From: Diplocarpon mali | Lineage: Eukaryota; Ascomycota; Leotiomycetes; Helotiales; Drepanopezizaceae | DNA length: 64,000 nucleotides | NCBI GenBank assembly: GCA_024741835.1 | Contig: JAENRP010000185.1 | Coordinates: forward strand, 1-64,000 | Reading direction: 5' to 3' | In this document: positions 32,033-43,000 of the stretch, piece after piece | Numbering within the stretch: the first letter of the stretch is position 1 | How the letters are laid out: every line of letters begins with the position of its first letter | Translations under genes and position numbers: made by a program | The notes under the pieces: generated by a model | Told to the model about the DNA's origin: nothing | Database searches by the model: none | Seen by the model: the letters and a program-made list of their open reading frames with translations, nothing else

Positions 32033-34330
32033 ATGACTGAGGGAGAGAAGTACGATGTTTTGGAGAAAATAGGTCAGTGATCTGGATGGAAGACGTGTCG
32101 CCACAACTAAACAGGATCAGGACATGGATCTTTTGGTATTATCAGGAAGGTTCGCAGAAGACAGGATGGCCAAGTGCTCTGTCGCAAAGAGATCAATTAT
32201 GTGCGGATGTCGCAAAAGGAGCGGGAGCAACTACACGCCGAATTCGCCATCCTTTCCTCGCTGCGACACCCGAACATTGTTGGATACTACCACAGAGAGC
32301 ATCTGAAGTCTACTCAAGACCTGCATCTCTACATGGAATACTGTGGAAATGGAGATCTGGGGCGGGTGATCAAAGAGCTTCAGCTCAAGAAGCAATTGGC
32401 AGAGGAGGGATTTGTCTGGAGTATGTTCTCGCAATTGGTCACAGCGCTATATCGATGTCATTACGGAGTCGACCCTCCAGAAGTCGGGAGTAATGTTATG
32501 GGCTTGGGCAATACTGCAAACCCCAAACAGCCTGCAAGCAACGTCATGATCCTGCATCGCGACTTGAAGCCAGAGAATGGTAAGTCCATGTGCCGAATTC
32601 TTAGGATTTTGTTAAGTTTCTCGGCAGTGTTCCTCGGCGAAGACAACTCTGTAAAGCTTGGGGACTTTGGTCTCTCCAAGATTATGCAGTCACACGATTT
32701 TGCATCAACATATGTCGGGACCCCTTTCTATATGTCTCCCGAAATATGCGCAGCAGAACGGTACACATTGAAGTCTGACATCTGGTCACTGGGATGCATT
32801 ATCTACGAACTTTGTTCACGGGAGCCGCCGTTCAACGCAAAATCGCATTTTCAGCTCGTTCAGAAGATCAAGGAGGGCAAATTCGCCCCGCTGCCAACCG
32901 TCTACTCCCCAGAACTCAACAGCGTAATAAAGGACTGCCTGCGTGTCAACCCAGATCGACGCCCAGATACCGCGACGCTACTCAATCTCCCTGTTGTGAA
33001 ATTAATGAGAAAGGAAAAAGAAGTGGTTCAGCTTGGTAGGATGCTCAAAAACAAAGAGGAGCTGGCAGCCCAAAGATTGCAAGAATCCGAAAACAGGATC
33101 CGGAATATTGAAGCCGAGAGAGTGCAGATGCGTCAGGAGATTGAGTCCTCTGTTCGAAGGGAATGGGAAGTCAAAGCACAACTGGAAATTAACCGCCTGG
33201 TACAGGTCGAGATTGAGAGGCTGCACAAGAAATTTGACCAAGAGGTACAAGATAAAGTTGAGCAGGAGGTGCAGAAACGATCGAGTACTCAAAGTCAAGC
33301 ATCCGCAAAAGACCTCCGCGGATCGAGCTCATCGGCAGTGAACGATATTCCACTATCGTCGGTAAGCAGTGCTGGAGACGATGATTTCTCAAATTCAACT
33401 GGGTTGACAGAACAATCCATCGACTCCCCCGAGCCCGTTAAGGCTCTCAAGAAGAGTACCCGTACGCCATTCGGTCGAGCACAAACCATGTTTGCTGGAA
33501 CACCGATGGACGTGGAAATGGCTGAGCCATCTCCCATATCCATTGCTTCTCTCTCCCTGTCTCCACGCCGTAATGGCGCCACCAAGGCTCCTAATACTGG
33601 ACGTAATATATTTGCAGCAGCAGCAGCAGCAGAAGCTGAGGCTCGATGGCAACCAACCCTACTCAATTCCGACGACTCAGAAGATGACGAGATTCCACCC
33701 GTGCCCTCTCCAACACGACAGAAGTCATCGAAGAATCCGTTCAAGTCTAACGGCGTTCGACCGCCCTTGATCTCCCAGCGCACGGCACCACCCCAGAAAC
33801 AAGTTCCGCAGCCTAGCATATTTGCAGCGGGAAAGGCAAACACAGTTCCTACAATTCCTACGCTATCGAGTGCTCCAGACTTACGACCGCAACCCAGCCA
33901 AACTGCTCTCCGAGAGCGAAGCAACTCGCCCAATCGTCGCCTCTCCAAGATCCCATCCTCCACCAACCTCAAGTCGCATGAGAACGCTCCCACTTCCCCG
34001 CAGCGCAAGACAAGCCTCACAAAGAAGAACGCCGATGGCGCTGATCTCAGCAAGCTAGCCGCTAAGAATAACATGGTGAGCAAGGCACTCAGCGCCGGAA
34101 ACCTCGCACCCAAGGGACGGACTCTCGTAGAACTAGCACAAGCCAGAGCCGGGGGCAGACCAATCTCTGAGTTTTCCGACGCAAACCGCAGTCCTGAGCC
34201 CAAGGGCCGTGCTTTTGCAGCTCGTATGGCTGAGCGCGCAGGTGGAGAACCACCAGTCTGGGACCCAGAACGTGATGATATGCCCAGTCCGTTCCTGGTG
34301 CGAACTCGGCAGCCTATTCGAAGAATATGA
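32033..34330 (+). CDS. nimA: NIMA-type mitotic protein kinase
   Basis: Three exons, 32033-32072, 32115-32579 and 32628-34330, give 735 residues. The first intron is 42 bp with an ACTAAAC branch. The kinase domain (about residues 8-300) has the glycine loop GSGHGSFG, the lysine in LCRKEINYVRM, HRDLKPEN, DFGLS, and the activation segment FASTYVGTPFYMSPE; SDIWSLGCIIYELC and NPDRRPD complete it. A coiled coil follows (LKNKEELAAQRLQESENR to about residue 400), then a long Ser/Pro-rich tail with PEST-like stretches and many S/T-P sites. This is the layout of Aspergillus NIMA and Neurospora NIM-1, kinases needed for mitotic entry and nuclear pore opening. The insert GVDPPEVGSNVMGLGNTANP before HRDLKPEN is longer than in animal Nek kinases but known in fungal ones. 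The second intron is 48 bp and stop-free. Confidence 0.94.
33614..33632 (+). repeat. GCA trinucleotide repeat in kinase tail
   Basis: Six GCA units plus one base, encoding an alanine run in the disordered tail of the NIMA-type kinase (FAAAAAAEAEA). Confidence 0.85.
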
Positions 34331-35782
34331 GGGAATCGGGACGGTGAACAGGATTACTACATCTCGAGTCACTGGAAAACGCAGGGTACCGCATGAATGG
34401 GGACGGGCTGGGTTGAGAACGGATACTTACGCCGGTCGTTGCGTGCATCTCATTTATCAGTCGGGCATCATGGCATACAATGGTTGTTGGGAGTGTCGAA
34501 GCATGCCTGCCTATACTTTGTGCAGTGTACCGGAGTAAGATGGAGTCGAGATGATGAGGCGTTGGGCGGAGAAGCTGTCTCTGGAGTGCATGGTTAGGAT
34601 TGGATGCGATATGATGTATTCTAGTTGGTTAGTAATATCATTGGATGGAATCTTGATGGGGTGTTCCGTTGGTCCTCGTGCTCTCGTTGATGCATAGCGC
34701 CGCTGGTATTGAAACATGTCTGTCCAAATTGGTGGCTTTCGTCTGAAAGTGTGATGCATCCCTTTCTAATCTACACCTTCGCCTAGTCCTGAACAGCAAG
34801 CAGCTGCTAGCTCTTACATTTAGGAGATAATGACCACGGCCTCGAAAGGCTTGAGATCTTTGCCTCGTGTTTCTGGTTATCCAGTAAACTCGGATTTATG
34901 TTACTCTCCTAACCTGCTCCCCTTCTTACAGATAAAGGCATTGCCCTTCCTAGCTATGGATAGGATGCTTGAAGAAAGAATGAGTTGATTGCTTCTCCTT
35001 GAACAAGTCATACTAGCATAATACTCTGACGCTGTCGTGATTAATCTTCTTCTCAGAAGGCCAGCAGGAATTTCCGAACACACACAGTTTTCTTCCTGGC
35101 TCTGAGGCTACAGAAGAACGAAACACTGCTGAAACCCGTCCCCATACGCGTTGAAGTTCGCAGTCTTGTGCAGTGACTATCCTCCTACATCCTTCTAGCC
35201 CTTCACAGCAGCACGGGTGGAAAACTCCCGGATGTCAGGTGCCACGGGCGTCGTAGAGAGGGCAGGTCATGGGTATGATTTACTGCATCGCAGGCCGCGA
35301 AACACTACGTGAGAGAGTATTTCGCTCTGCAGACGCATTCCAAGCCGCCCTTGATCCTAGGCTGACGTGGGCCTTGCGTGGCCTGCGACGAGGTGGTGGG
35401 TGGTGGATGTGCTGAGAAGCGTGTTGACATTGAGTGGCATAGAGCGCATCGGAGAGCGTGATCTTGCGGCTATCCTTGGAAACCGACTTCAATCAACTCA
35501 AGTAAGTAGCCGAAGGCCGTTCAGCAGAAATATCTGTGCAACTGAGCGGATTCCGTCCTCGCTCATCGCGTAAATGCTCTGAGATGCGTTTCTCAATATC
35601 CCCTGTTGTTTGTATTCTTAAACAGAGGAGAAAGGGGCTGGGCTCGGCTAAAGACTCGGAAACTTACTTCGTGGCACTGCCCCACTTTAATTTGACGCCA
35701 AGAGCACAACAACACTACCACGAGCGAAAGTCAACAAACCATCTTTCGCTTCTCCTAATGCTGTATAATTTTCGACCCCACA
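34331..35782. other. Intergenic region, no supported gene
   Basis: About 1.45 kb between the kinase and the SLATT pseudogene. Only short overlapping frames; no family or RNA gene recognised. Confidence 0.55.
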
Positions 35783-36586
35783 ATGTCAACCGAACGGACT
35801 CCACTTCATATCTTCCTCTAAACCTGCACCCGAGGCTACTCCCTCCTCCTCCAGCTCCGCCAACCTCACCACATCTCGCTAAGCCGTCGGCATCAACAGC
35901 TCCAGAGACCTCGACTCGGCCTCCAAGACATGCAAACCAAAAGGCATCTAAAGGGAAGCCTTGCAGTCACACAGACTCCTTTCCCGTCAGTTCCGCCTCG
36001 ATTCCGGCCTGCAATATGTCGCGTTCCTGGCCCAGATCCTCATCGGCGCCCCGTGCTCGCGGTGCTGGGATCCACGCCCTGCTTACACCAGACCTCTATC
36101 ATGATCCTCGGGATAGTGAACTGGTCGACGGCCGGCGTGCTCGCACTGCTAAAGGGCCAGCGGCTACCGGATAGACTGCGCAAGGATGAATACCAGATGC
36201 AGCAGGTCAAAGATTTTATCGAGGAGGTTGGTTTCAGGCTGGAGCTCGCGGGTGATGCTATTGACGACGAGGTGAAGAGACTGGTCGAGCAGATCTTCGA
36301 AAAGTATTTCTTAGCGAGAGATATAGTGACCATGAACAGGCCGAGCTGCTATGCTCATCATGTTGAGAGTAGGCTTGGGGGAAGTTCCACGAGCGAGGGC
36401 GGTAGGGCCCCGGCTGTGAGGAGTTTGTTAGCGAGTAGTCCCGGTAGTGCCACGGATTCGAACGCGGGCGGGATCATCAGAGGGGTCTTTGTTATTGGTT
36501 GGGTTGGATCCGTATGGGAAGGTTACCATTGCGTGAAAGATTGCCAGACAGCTGGACTCTTAGCTGTGTGGTTTTCCTGCACTTGA
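35783..36586 (+). pseudogene. Decayed SLATT-family (fungal 2TM effector domain) gene
   Basis: The stretch MILGIVNWSTAGVLALLKGQ, then RLPDRLRKDEYQMQQVKDFI and FEKYFLARDIVTMNRPSCY, matches the fungal SLATT domain: a second membrane helix followed by LLKGQGLP-like and a helical tail. The first helix, GLQYVAFLAQILIGA, lies just upstream in a different frame, and the two join only across a frameshift in the GGCGCCCCGTGCTC run near 36.05 kb. A start MSTERTPLHIFL is followed by TAA and then PAPEATPSSSSSANL in yet another frame. I see no introns that repair these breaks, so I call it a pseudogene, though an unrecognised intron structure is possible. SLATT proteins are two-helix membrane proteins suggested to act in stress or immunity-like responses; fungal members are uncharacterised. 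Confidence 0.55.
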
Positions 36587-37144
36587 TATCACCCTTCTAT
36601 TGTTGCGCTTATCGGTTAGTGTTGGTACTGACAGTCATCGGACATAGGTCTCATAACGGATGCTCGGAATACTCGTCCCCAGTCTGAACTTAGCTTAGGA
36701 AGACAAGGAAGGTTGCGTGTGAAAGAGGGCGTCATTATATCACCAGACACTTCCTACTCCCCCCGTGTTTTGCACTTCCGCTCCCAGATACTGAGTCCTG
36801 GCTACCTCACGCCCTTCTGGTCTTGCGGATTCCGGGATCAGAGCAAGCTTGCCCAGAAAGGAGTAAATCTAGCAAACCGAATATTTGGCGATGTGAGTTC
36901 TCGGCTTCTAGGAGCCCTGACCATAGGGGATTTAGCATGCATTAACGACTTAAGAGCCATCGGACATATAACGCCGTTTCATTGTTAGTAGCCGTGTCTG
37001 AAAGCTTATCCTCATTTCTGCAAAACCATCCTCCTCCTTGACATTCTGTTACGGACGGATTTTAGAATGAGCTGTTCTCCACACCCTCAACTGCTGGGTC
37101 GTAGAAAATGTGGGAAGCAAGGGAGGTGGTTGGTTCTGAGAAGC
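36587..37144. other. Boundary region before the AT-rich block
   Basis: Last stretch of ordinary composition. No gene recognised. The change to AT-rich sequence falls within a few tens of bases around 37150. Confidence 0.6.
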
Positions 37145-37274
37145 AAGGTTGTATTTCTTAGGAGTGGTTATACTATAAAAAGTAATTATATATATGGTAG
37201 GTTTATGCCTAAGGCATCTACTGACTACTCTACGCTAGTAGCATATATCTTTTACTCCCTTTATTATCTGCGAA

Positions 37275-38936
37275 ACCTTAGAGAGTAATAATAGAAGCCA
37301 ATTAGTAAGTTATAGTTTTCCTCCTGATTTTTAATAGGTACTCTTGACCTACCCTTTGTCTTTATAAGAGCCAGCTCTATAGCGTATATTTTAGTAAATA
37401 GGTATAGGTGCCTCTCTTCCTATAATGATATGGCCTTCGCGTAGTCTAAAAGGCTTAAGGTCGTTCCTATAGAAGTTGTACCTCTTGATAATAGTGCTAT
37501 TGATCTATTGTAGTATATAAGACTTCCCTATATCTCCTAAAAGGCTAACGATAATAAAAGGCCCTCTTTATAAAGCTCTTAGCTTCTTTCCTAATTCTTT
37601 ATAGTCATATAGTATAACAAGGTCGCCTAGCGAGAACTGGTAGAATGATCTAACTCTTAGATCGTATTATTAAGCTGTCTTATCTTTAGAAAAATCAGAG
37701 TCTTCTTAGGCTTGTCTTTGTAGCTATATTCTCTAGACTATAAAGTTAATAATGCAATTCCTATGCTCTTCCTCTATAGGGTATATAGAAGTGCAATTTG
37801 CTCTTAATGAAGCAATCATACTCTATCTTAGTGCAATTGGAAAGACAGCTTTAAGAGTTCTTATAGGTTTGTAGCTAAATATGATCTTAAATAGCGAATA
37901 GTGCAAATAGGCGATATACTATCGATTCGTATCGAATATACTCTCCTTAAGATAATCTGGCTATATCGCAGGATTAATATACTTCTTCTTAAGTACTTGC
38001 TAGAGTATATCGTTAGCCTTCTTAATCATACTAGTAGCTATTTTCGTATAAGAAGGAGAATTGGCCTATATGACGTCATATGATTTGGCGAACTTCTAGG
38101 TTATCTTAGAGAAATAAGATCCGGGGTCTATATATGCTCCAATTGGAATCCTATAGATCGAGAATATACTCCTTAAAAAGGATATAATAGTAGTAGAGTT
38201 TAGGATTATAATAGCTTTAGCTTAGATGAATCGAGTGAAGTAATCTATAGCAATAAGAATGTACTAGAGTTTAATAGTCTTGAACTTAGGGAATAGACTT
38301 ATGAAATCGAGACTGATAAGCTCTATTAGTACACTAATAGCAACTCGAGCTAAAGTCTGTGATCTAATAGCTATTTTAAATCGAGCATATGTGAGGCACT
38401 TAAGTATATAGTCTGCTATGTCTTCTGCTAATTTAGGCTAGTAGTAGTCTTATAGCCTTTTATAAGTGATATTCTTTAAGAAGTGGCCTAAGTTATTATA
38501 TGCTTTGAATAGCACTCGTAAGACATTAGCTTATATAATATAAAGCTTCTTAATATTATAGAATCGGTAGTATAAGTCGCTGTTTTGCTTAGTTGAGTAT
38601 TTGGATACTTTTCGAAGGAAGGCGGCATTATATACCTTAGTGATATAGGTATTCGGGAAGCAACCTATTGTAAGATACTTAGCCATATCTTTATACTATA
38701 GCAAAGATTTATATTAAGGGTATAGAGGTATTAGATTATTATGCGACTTGTTTTCAGCTATAATAGCGCTTCTTAAGTTTGCTTTAAGTATTCGCTTGTT
38801 TATAAAGAAGTCTATATGAGCTCTTAGGCTAAGATTAGCTAGAGATGATTCTAAATTGACTATTTTAAATAACTTTGATAACTTATATTTGTAAAGAGGG
38901 TGGCCGATTGATTCGAGTAGCTGCTTATAACTATTA
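37275..38936 (-). mobile_element. Gypsy C: integrase remnant, minus strand
   Basis: Minus-strand translation with stops gives a Gypsy-type integrase in order. A His/Cys zinc region comes first (NNLGHFLKNITYKRL ... LAEDIADYILKCLT), then the first catalytic D in ISLDFISLF with YILIAIDYFTRFI, and the second in GAYIDPGSYFS. The C-terminal FSLGDLVILYDYKELGKKL follows near 37.6 kb. Stops sit where RIP would create them. The upstream half is cut at 38937 by the LTR of Gypsy A. The 3' end and LTR were not identified; sequence to about 37150 may belong to it. Confidence 0.8.
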
Positions 38937-39781
38937 TAGAGACCTGAGATAGATAGGTCTTATGATATATATCATATAATCGGCGTAGGATAGTAGGAGG
39001 ATAAAAGGGCCATCTTCTATATATAGAGATAGTGCGTATCGCTATAAGTACTGAATATACCCCATACTTAGGACTTGTTCTTAATATCTTATTTAAGAGA
39101 GCCCGCTTATGGTACTTCCTCCTCTTGTTTTTAGGTCTTCCCTTAGGCCTATTCTTATATTATCTCCCCTTTGTTTTATATTAGTGACCTACGCAAGGAC
39201 CGATTTCTTAAGATTTCTATCCTTATATAACCTTATTAATCTCTTGGTTTGCAAATAAGAGACCGGCCTTTGAAATACGTCTTTAAAACATATATAGCAT
39301 TTTGATCAACTCTAAAACCCTTATCCTTAATCGCTTAATTACTTAAAACTATCGATTTTCGTTTAGCAACTATTAATAACCTTAGATTTTCCCTTTTCAG
39401 CTCTGCTTTAAAAACCCCTATTTTCTTCCTTAATTCTAAGATTTTCAGAATTTTCGGCTTCCTAGTATGAAAAGTTTAGCAAACCTTATAATAGCAATCT
39501 TAAATAGCAGTAGTTTCGAGTACTTAAGTAATACCAAGCGCAAACTCTAACTGGAAGTGCCTCTTTAGAATCTTTAAAAATCCGAATCTGATAATTCAGC
39601 TGCCTTAGCTTAATAGAACTTTAAAAATTGCCTTAGAATCGTCTCCAAAGACCCCTTTATTCTAAGGACTAATAGGAATTAGCTTAAAGGCTAAGAAGAA
39701 TCTTAGATATAAACCTTATCTTGGAAATTAGTCTTAGATTAAGTAAACCTTATCTTATTACAATTAGTTGCAATGCTCCTA
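38937..39781 (+). mobile_element. Gypsy A, left part (LTR start and leader)
   Basis: Matches 52414 to about 53264 of Gypsy B throughout, with transition differences. It begins TAGAGACCTGAGAT where Gypsy B begins TGGAGACCTGAGAT, the RIP form of a TG LTR end. It is interrupted after TCCTA (39777-39781) by Copia-2 and resumes at 47377. The LTR's inner end cannot be fixed because no second LTR of this element is in the window. Confidence 0.8.
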
Positions 39782-39978
39782 TGTTGTGCAGAATGGGCGG
39801 AGTCTCCACTTATTCTGGAGACCCTCTACGTGACTCTGCTTAGTTATAGACTCTCCCTTTTCTTTCCGAAGTCTCCTTACTATATATATACTAGATAATA
39901 ATACAATCAATCATCTTTATCTATATTAGCGAGCCTCTTAAGCGACCTAATAAAGGCCCTCTAGCCGACCGCATTATA
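39782..39978 (+). repeat. Copia-2 left LTR
   Basis: 197 bp, starting TGTTGTGCAGAATGGGCGG and ending GCATTATA, which corresponds to GCACCACA in the right copy. Differences from the right LTR are transitions. Confidence 0.92.
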
Positions 39979-39989
39979 GTTATAAGCCC
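39979..39989 (+). other. Copia-2 primer binding site, initiator tRNA-Met half type
   Basis: GTTATAAGCCC directly follows the left LTR. It is the RIP form of GTTATGAGCCC, complementary to the anticodon arm of initiator tRNA-Met, the same priming type as in Copia-1. Confidence 0.7.
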
Positions 39990-40004
39990 TATAAGCACTT
40001 TAAT

Positions 40005-43000
40005 ATGCTTTCTTTTCGTATACAACCGGCTAAAGGGCCCTTTGAGCTCTTAACCGACTTTTCGAATATTTATAACAACTCGAAGGACCTTCATTTTCAA
40101 TTAACAAATCTCCATTTTCTAATTGAACCTTATTTTGCAAACTTTATCTATATACCTAACCTTTTTCACTAGACTCTATTTAATATATCTAACTCTTTAA
40201 GTATCTCTAAGCCTTGCTTTAATACTTCTGCCTCTTAGGTAAAGTAGTTTAATAAATATATATTCTTTACTAAGCTTTATAATATTACTATTTTTACCGA
40301 TCTAAGACTCCTATTTAAGTCAATTATAAAGACTGAGCCTTAAGCTCCCTTTATATAAGAGCTTAAGGAATTAGAAACAGCTAACCTCTATATAGTATAC
40401 GCGAGGTCTTATAAAGAGTATATAGTAACTCTATCTAAATAGATTTACGCCCGCTTTCCCTTAAGAGATCTATCCAAGGCTCTTCCTCTATAGGCTTCTT
40501 ATAAGGATATTAAAAATGAATATAAAATCCTAATAAAAGAGCACTATATTTATAAGAAGACTTAAAAGACTTAATGCAAATACTATAAGCTACTATTAAA
40601 ATAGGTCTTTAAGACCGTTGATAGAACGCTCCTAGCTTCTGCGATAGCTTAAGTATAAATCCAAGCTAAGAAGCTCTCCTCCTTAATACCTAATAGAAAT
40701 ACTCCTATAAGTAGAACCCCTACTAATAACCCGCATATCAATTTAATAAATTAGCAACTCTCACTCTAAGGCCTAATATCTATTTTAAAGCGTGATATTA
40801 CGCCTTCTAATAAGGCTATTCAATCTCAAACGAGGCTTTAGTATTGCGATATACTACACTAAGGCAAGACTAGGAGAACTAATACTTAGTAATAGATCTA
40901 GGAGTAGCAGGAGGCGTATTGCCTAATAGAATAATATAGTCTTCTTAAGATTAAAGGGAGACTAAGAGTTATTGACTTTTTAGACTTAGTTATAGTAAAG
41001 ATTAATCCGAGTTAGGCGACTCGCTTAAAGGAGGAAATTATCATTAATAAGTAGATAGGAACCCTATATAAGTACGACCTAATGCAGCTAAGCTATACCC
41101 TAGTAGGCATTGAATCTAATAAAGCGATTGATAATAAAGGGCTAGTAGTTTTTACTACTTAAGAGTCTCTCCTAGATGCTAAGACCCCTTTGCAGGCTCT
41201 AGCAAGCAGCTCTTAAAATCGCTCCATAAGCTTTAGAAGGGAGATTAGGCCTAAGTACCCTTATAAAGGCTTTAAAAATCACTATTAAAAGCCCTAGGAC
41301 TATCGGAAACTATTATATACTATAGATAGGCGTAAGGAAAATATAAAGGTTCTCCCCTTATAAAGAGGAGGTCCTACGAATACAAAAGGCATTAAACGCA
41401 AGAGACCAGTTCAAGGGTCTCTAAGCATAGCTTAAGGAGAATAACATTATAGTAATAGCAATTGATAAATTTAAAGGAAAGGCTTTAGCCTTTAAGGAGG
41501 ATAGTTCAAGCGATAAAAGGGAGAACTTATTAGTCTTTATAGTAATAGATCCCTTTGCCTTTAATGCTTTTAAAAAATCGTTTAATATCTACTACCTCTT
41601 TAAGCTAGAATACTACTTGCTCTCCTTAAGTACGCTCTTTAATAATTGCGCAGCTACTTATATTATTAATTCAAAGGATTTACTTATCGCAGGCACCTTT
41701 AAGCCTTTTAGCAACTTATAGCAATATATTAAAGTAGGTACCTTAAGACTCCCAATTATTAAGAGAGGTAATAAATATATAGCAGACTCTCTTCTATAGT
41801 ATAACGGCTCTCTTATAGGGATAATGCTTTGCAACGTTGCTATTATAAAGGAGTTTACTACTAATATTATCTTAAAGAGGCTCCTCGCAGATAAGGGTTT
41901 TTAATACTCTAAAGTAGACCTCACTTTACGCTCTAGGAGTATTAGAGATTCTATAAAGCGAGCTCAATTAAAGCATTACTATAATCTCATTTTCTTTAAA
42001 TATAAGCCTATTAACTATTTAGATCTTTTAAATATGCTTTAATATAACTTCTCTACTTTAATAGCATTCTCTATAGCTAAGACGACACTTTATAATAGGT
42101 TTTAATCTAGCTATATACCTATTAGGGTGTAGAATAATAATACGTATACGTAGCACCTTTGCGCTAGCTACCTAGGCGCAAAGGCTCTCTAAGCGCTAGT
42201 TAAGTACGCTAAGGGAGTGAAGATCAAGGGAATATAGAAGCTAAAGTGCCCTATATGCGCAGTAGCGTTTGCTAAGCAAGTTATTTCTTATACTACCTTT
42301 AAGAACCGATCTTTAAAGCCCTTTTTTAAGATCTCCTAGGATCTCTTTAACTTTTTAAATAACTTATATAATAGTTGCTTATAGGTTCTTTTAATTAAGG
42401 ATAAGTATAGCGGTATACTCTAGACGTTCCTATTAAGATTAAAGGGCAGAGATATAGTTATAAAGGTCCTTTAGGCCTTTAAAGTATAAGTGAAACACTA
42501 ATATAGGCTTTCCATTTGCAAGATTAGGCAAGATAATAACACTTTAGTAATCTCTTTAAAGGAAGACTCTCTTATAGAATACTAGAGATAGGTAAAAGAG
42601 GAGGGAATCGATTTAAAGCTTACTTCTACCTATATATACCAATCTAATAAAGGCATAGAGCAAGTAAGAAGGGAGTTGATTAAACGCTTTATTAAAATAA
42701 GAATCTACGCTAGGCTTTTAGCAAGCCTTTGGCCAAAGGTTATAAAGGCTACTATATACCTTTATAATATCTTCCTACTTGCTAAGAAGAAGATGATCTT
42801 ATTAAGCAAGGCTTTCTATAGTTAGTTTAAGTAGTATTTTCGATTTTATAAGCTGCTGCTTATTAAGCAGATAATAGTAAGCTTAAAGCCCAATTAAAGT
42901 CGCATTTATATATATAGTGCTTGCGCATACCCTTTAATTAGGGAGAAGGAGGTAAGGAGGGACTGCCGAACCTTTAAAATTGAACTATAAGGGCACTTAA

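Noticed and set aside
33295..34203. 302-codon minus-strand frame opposite the kinase tail
   Set aside because: Antisense shadow of the kinase's Ser/Pro-rich coding sequence; no independent motif.
36445..36470. tRNA T-arm-like GATTCGAAC (minus strand)
   Set aside because: Stem does not pair and it lies in the SLATT-like coding remnant.
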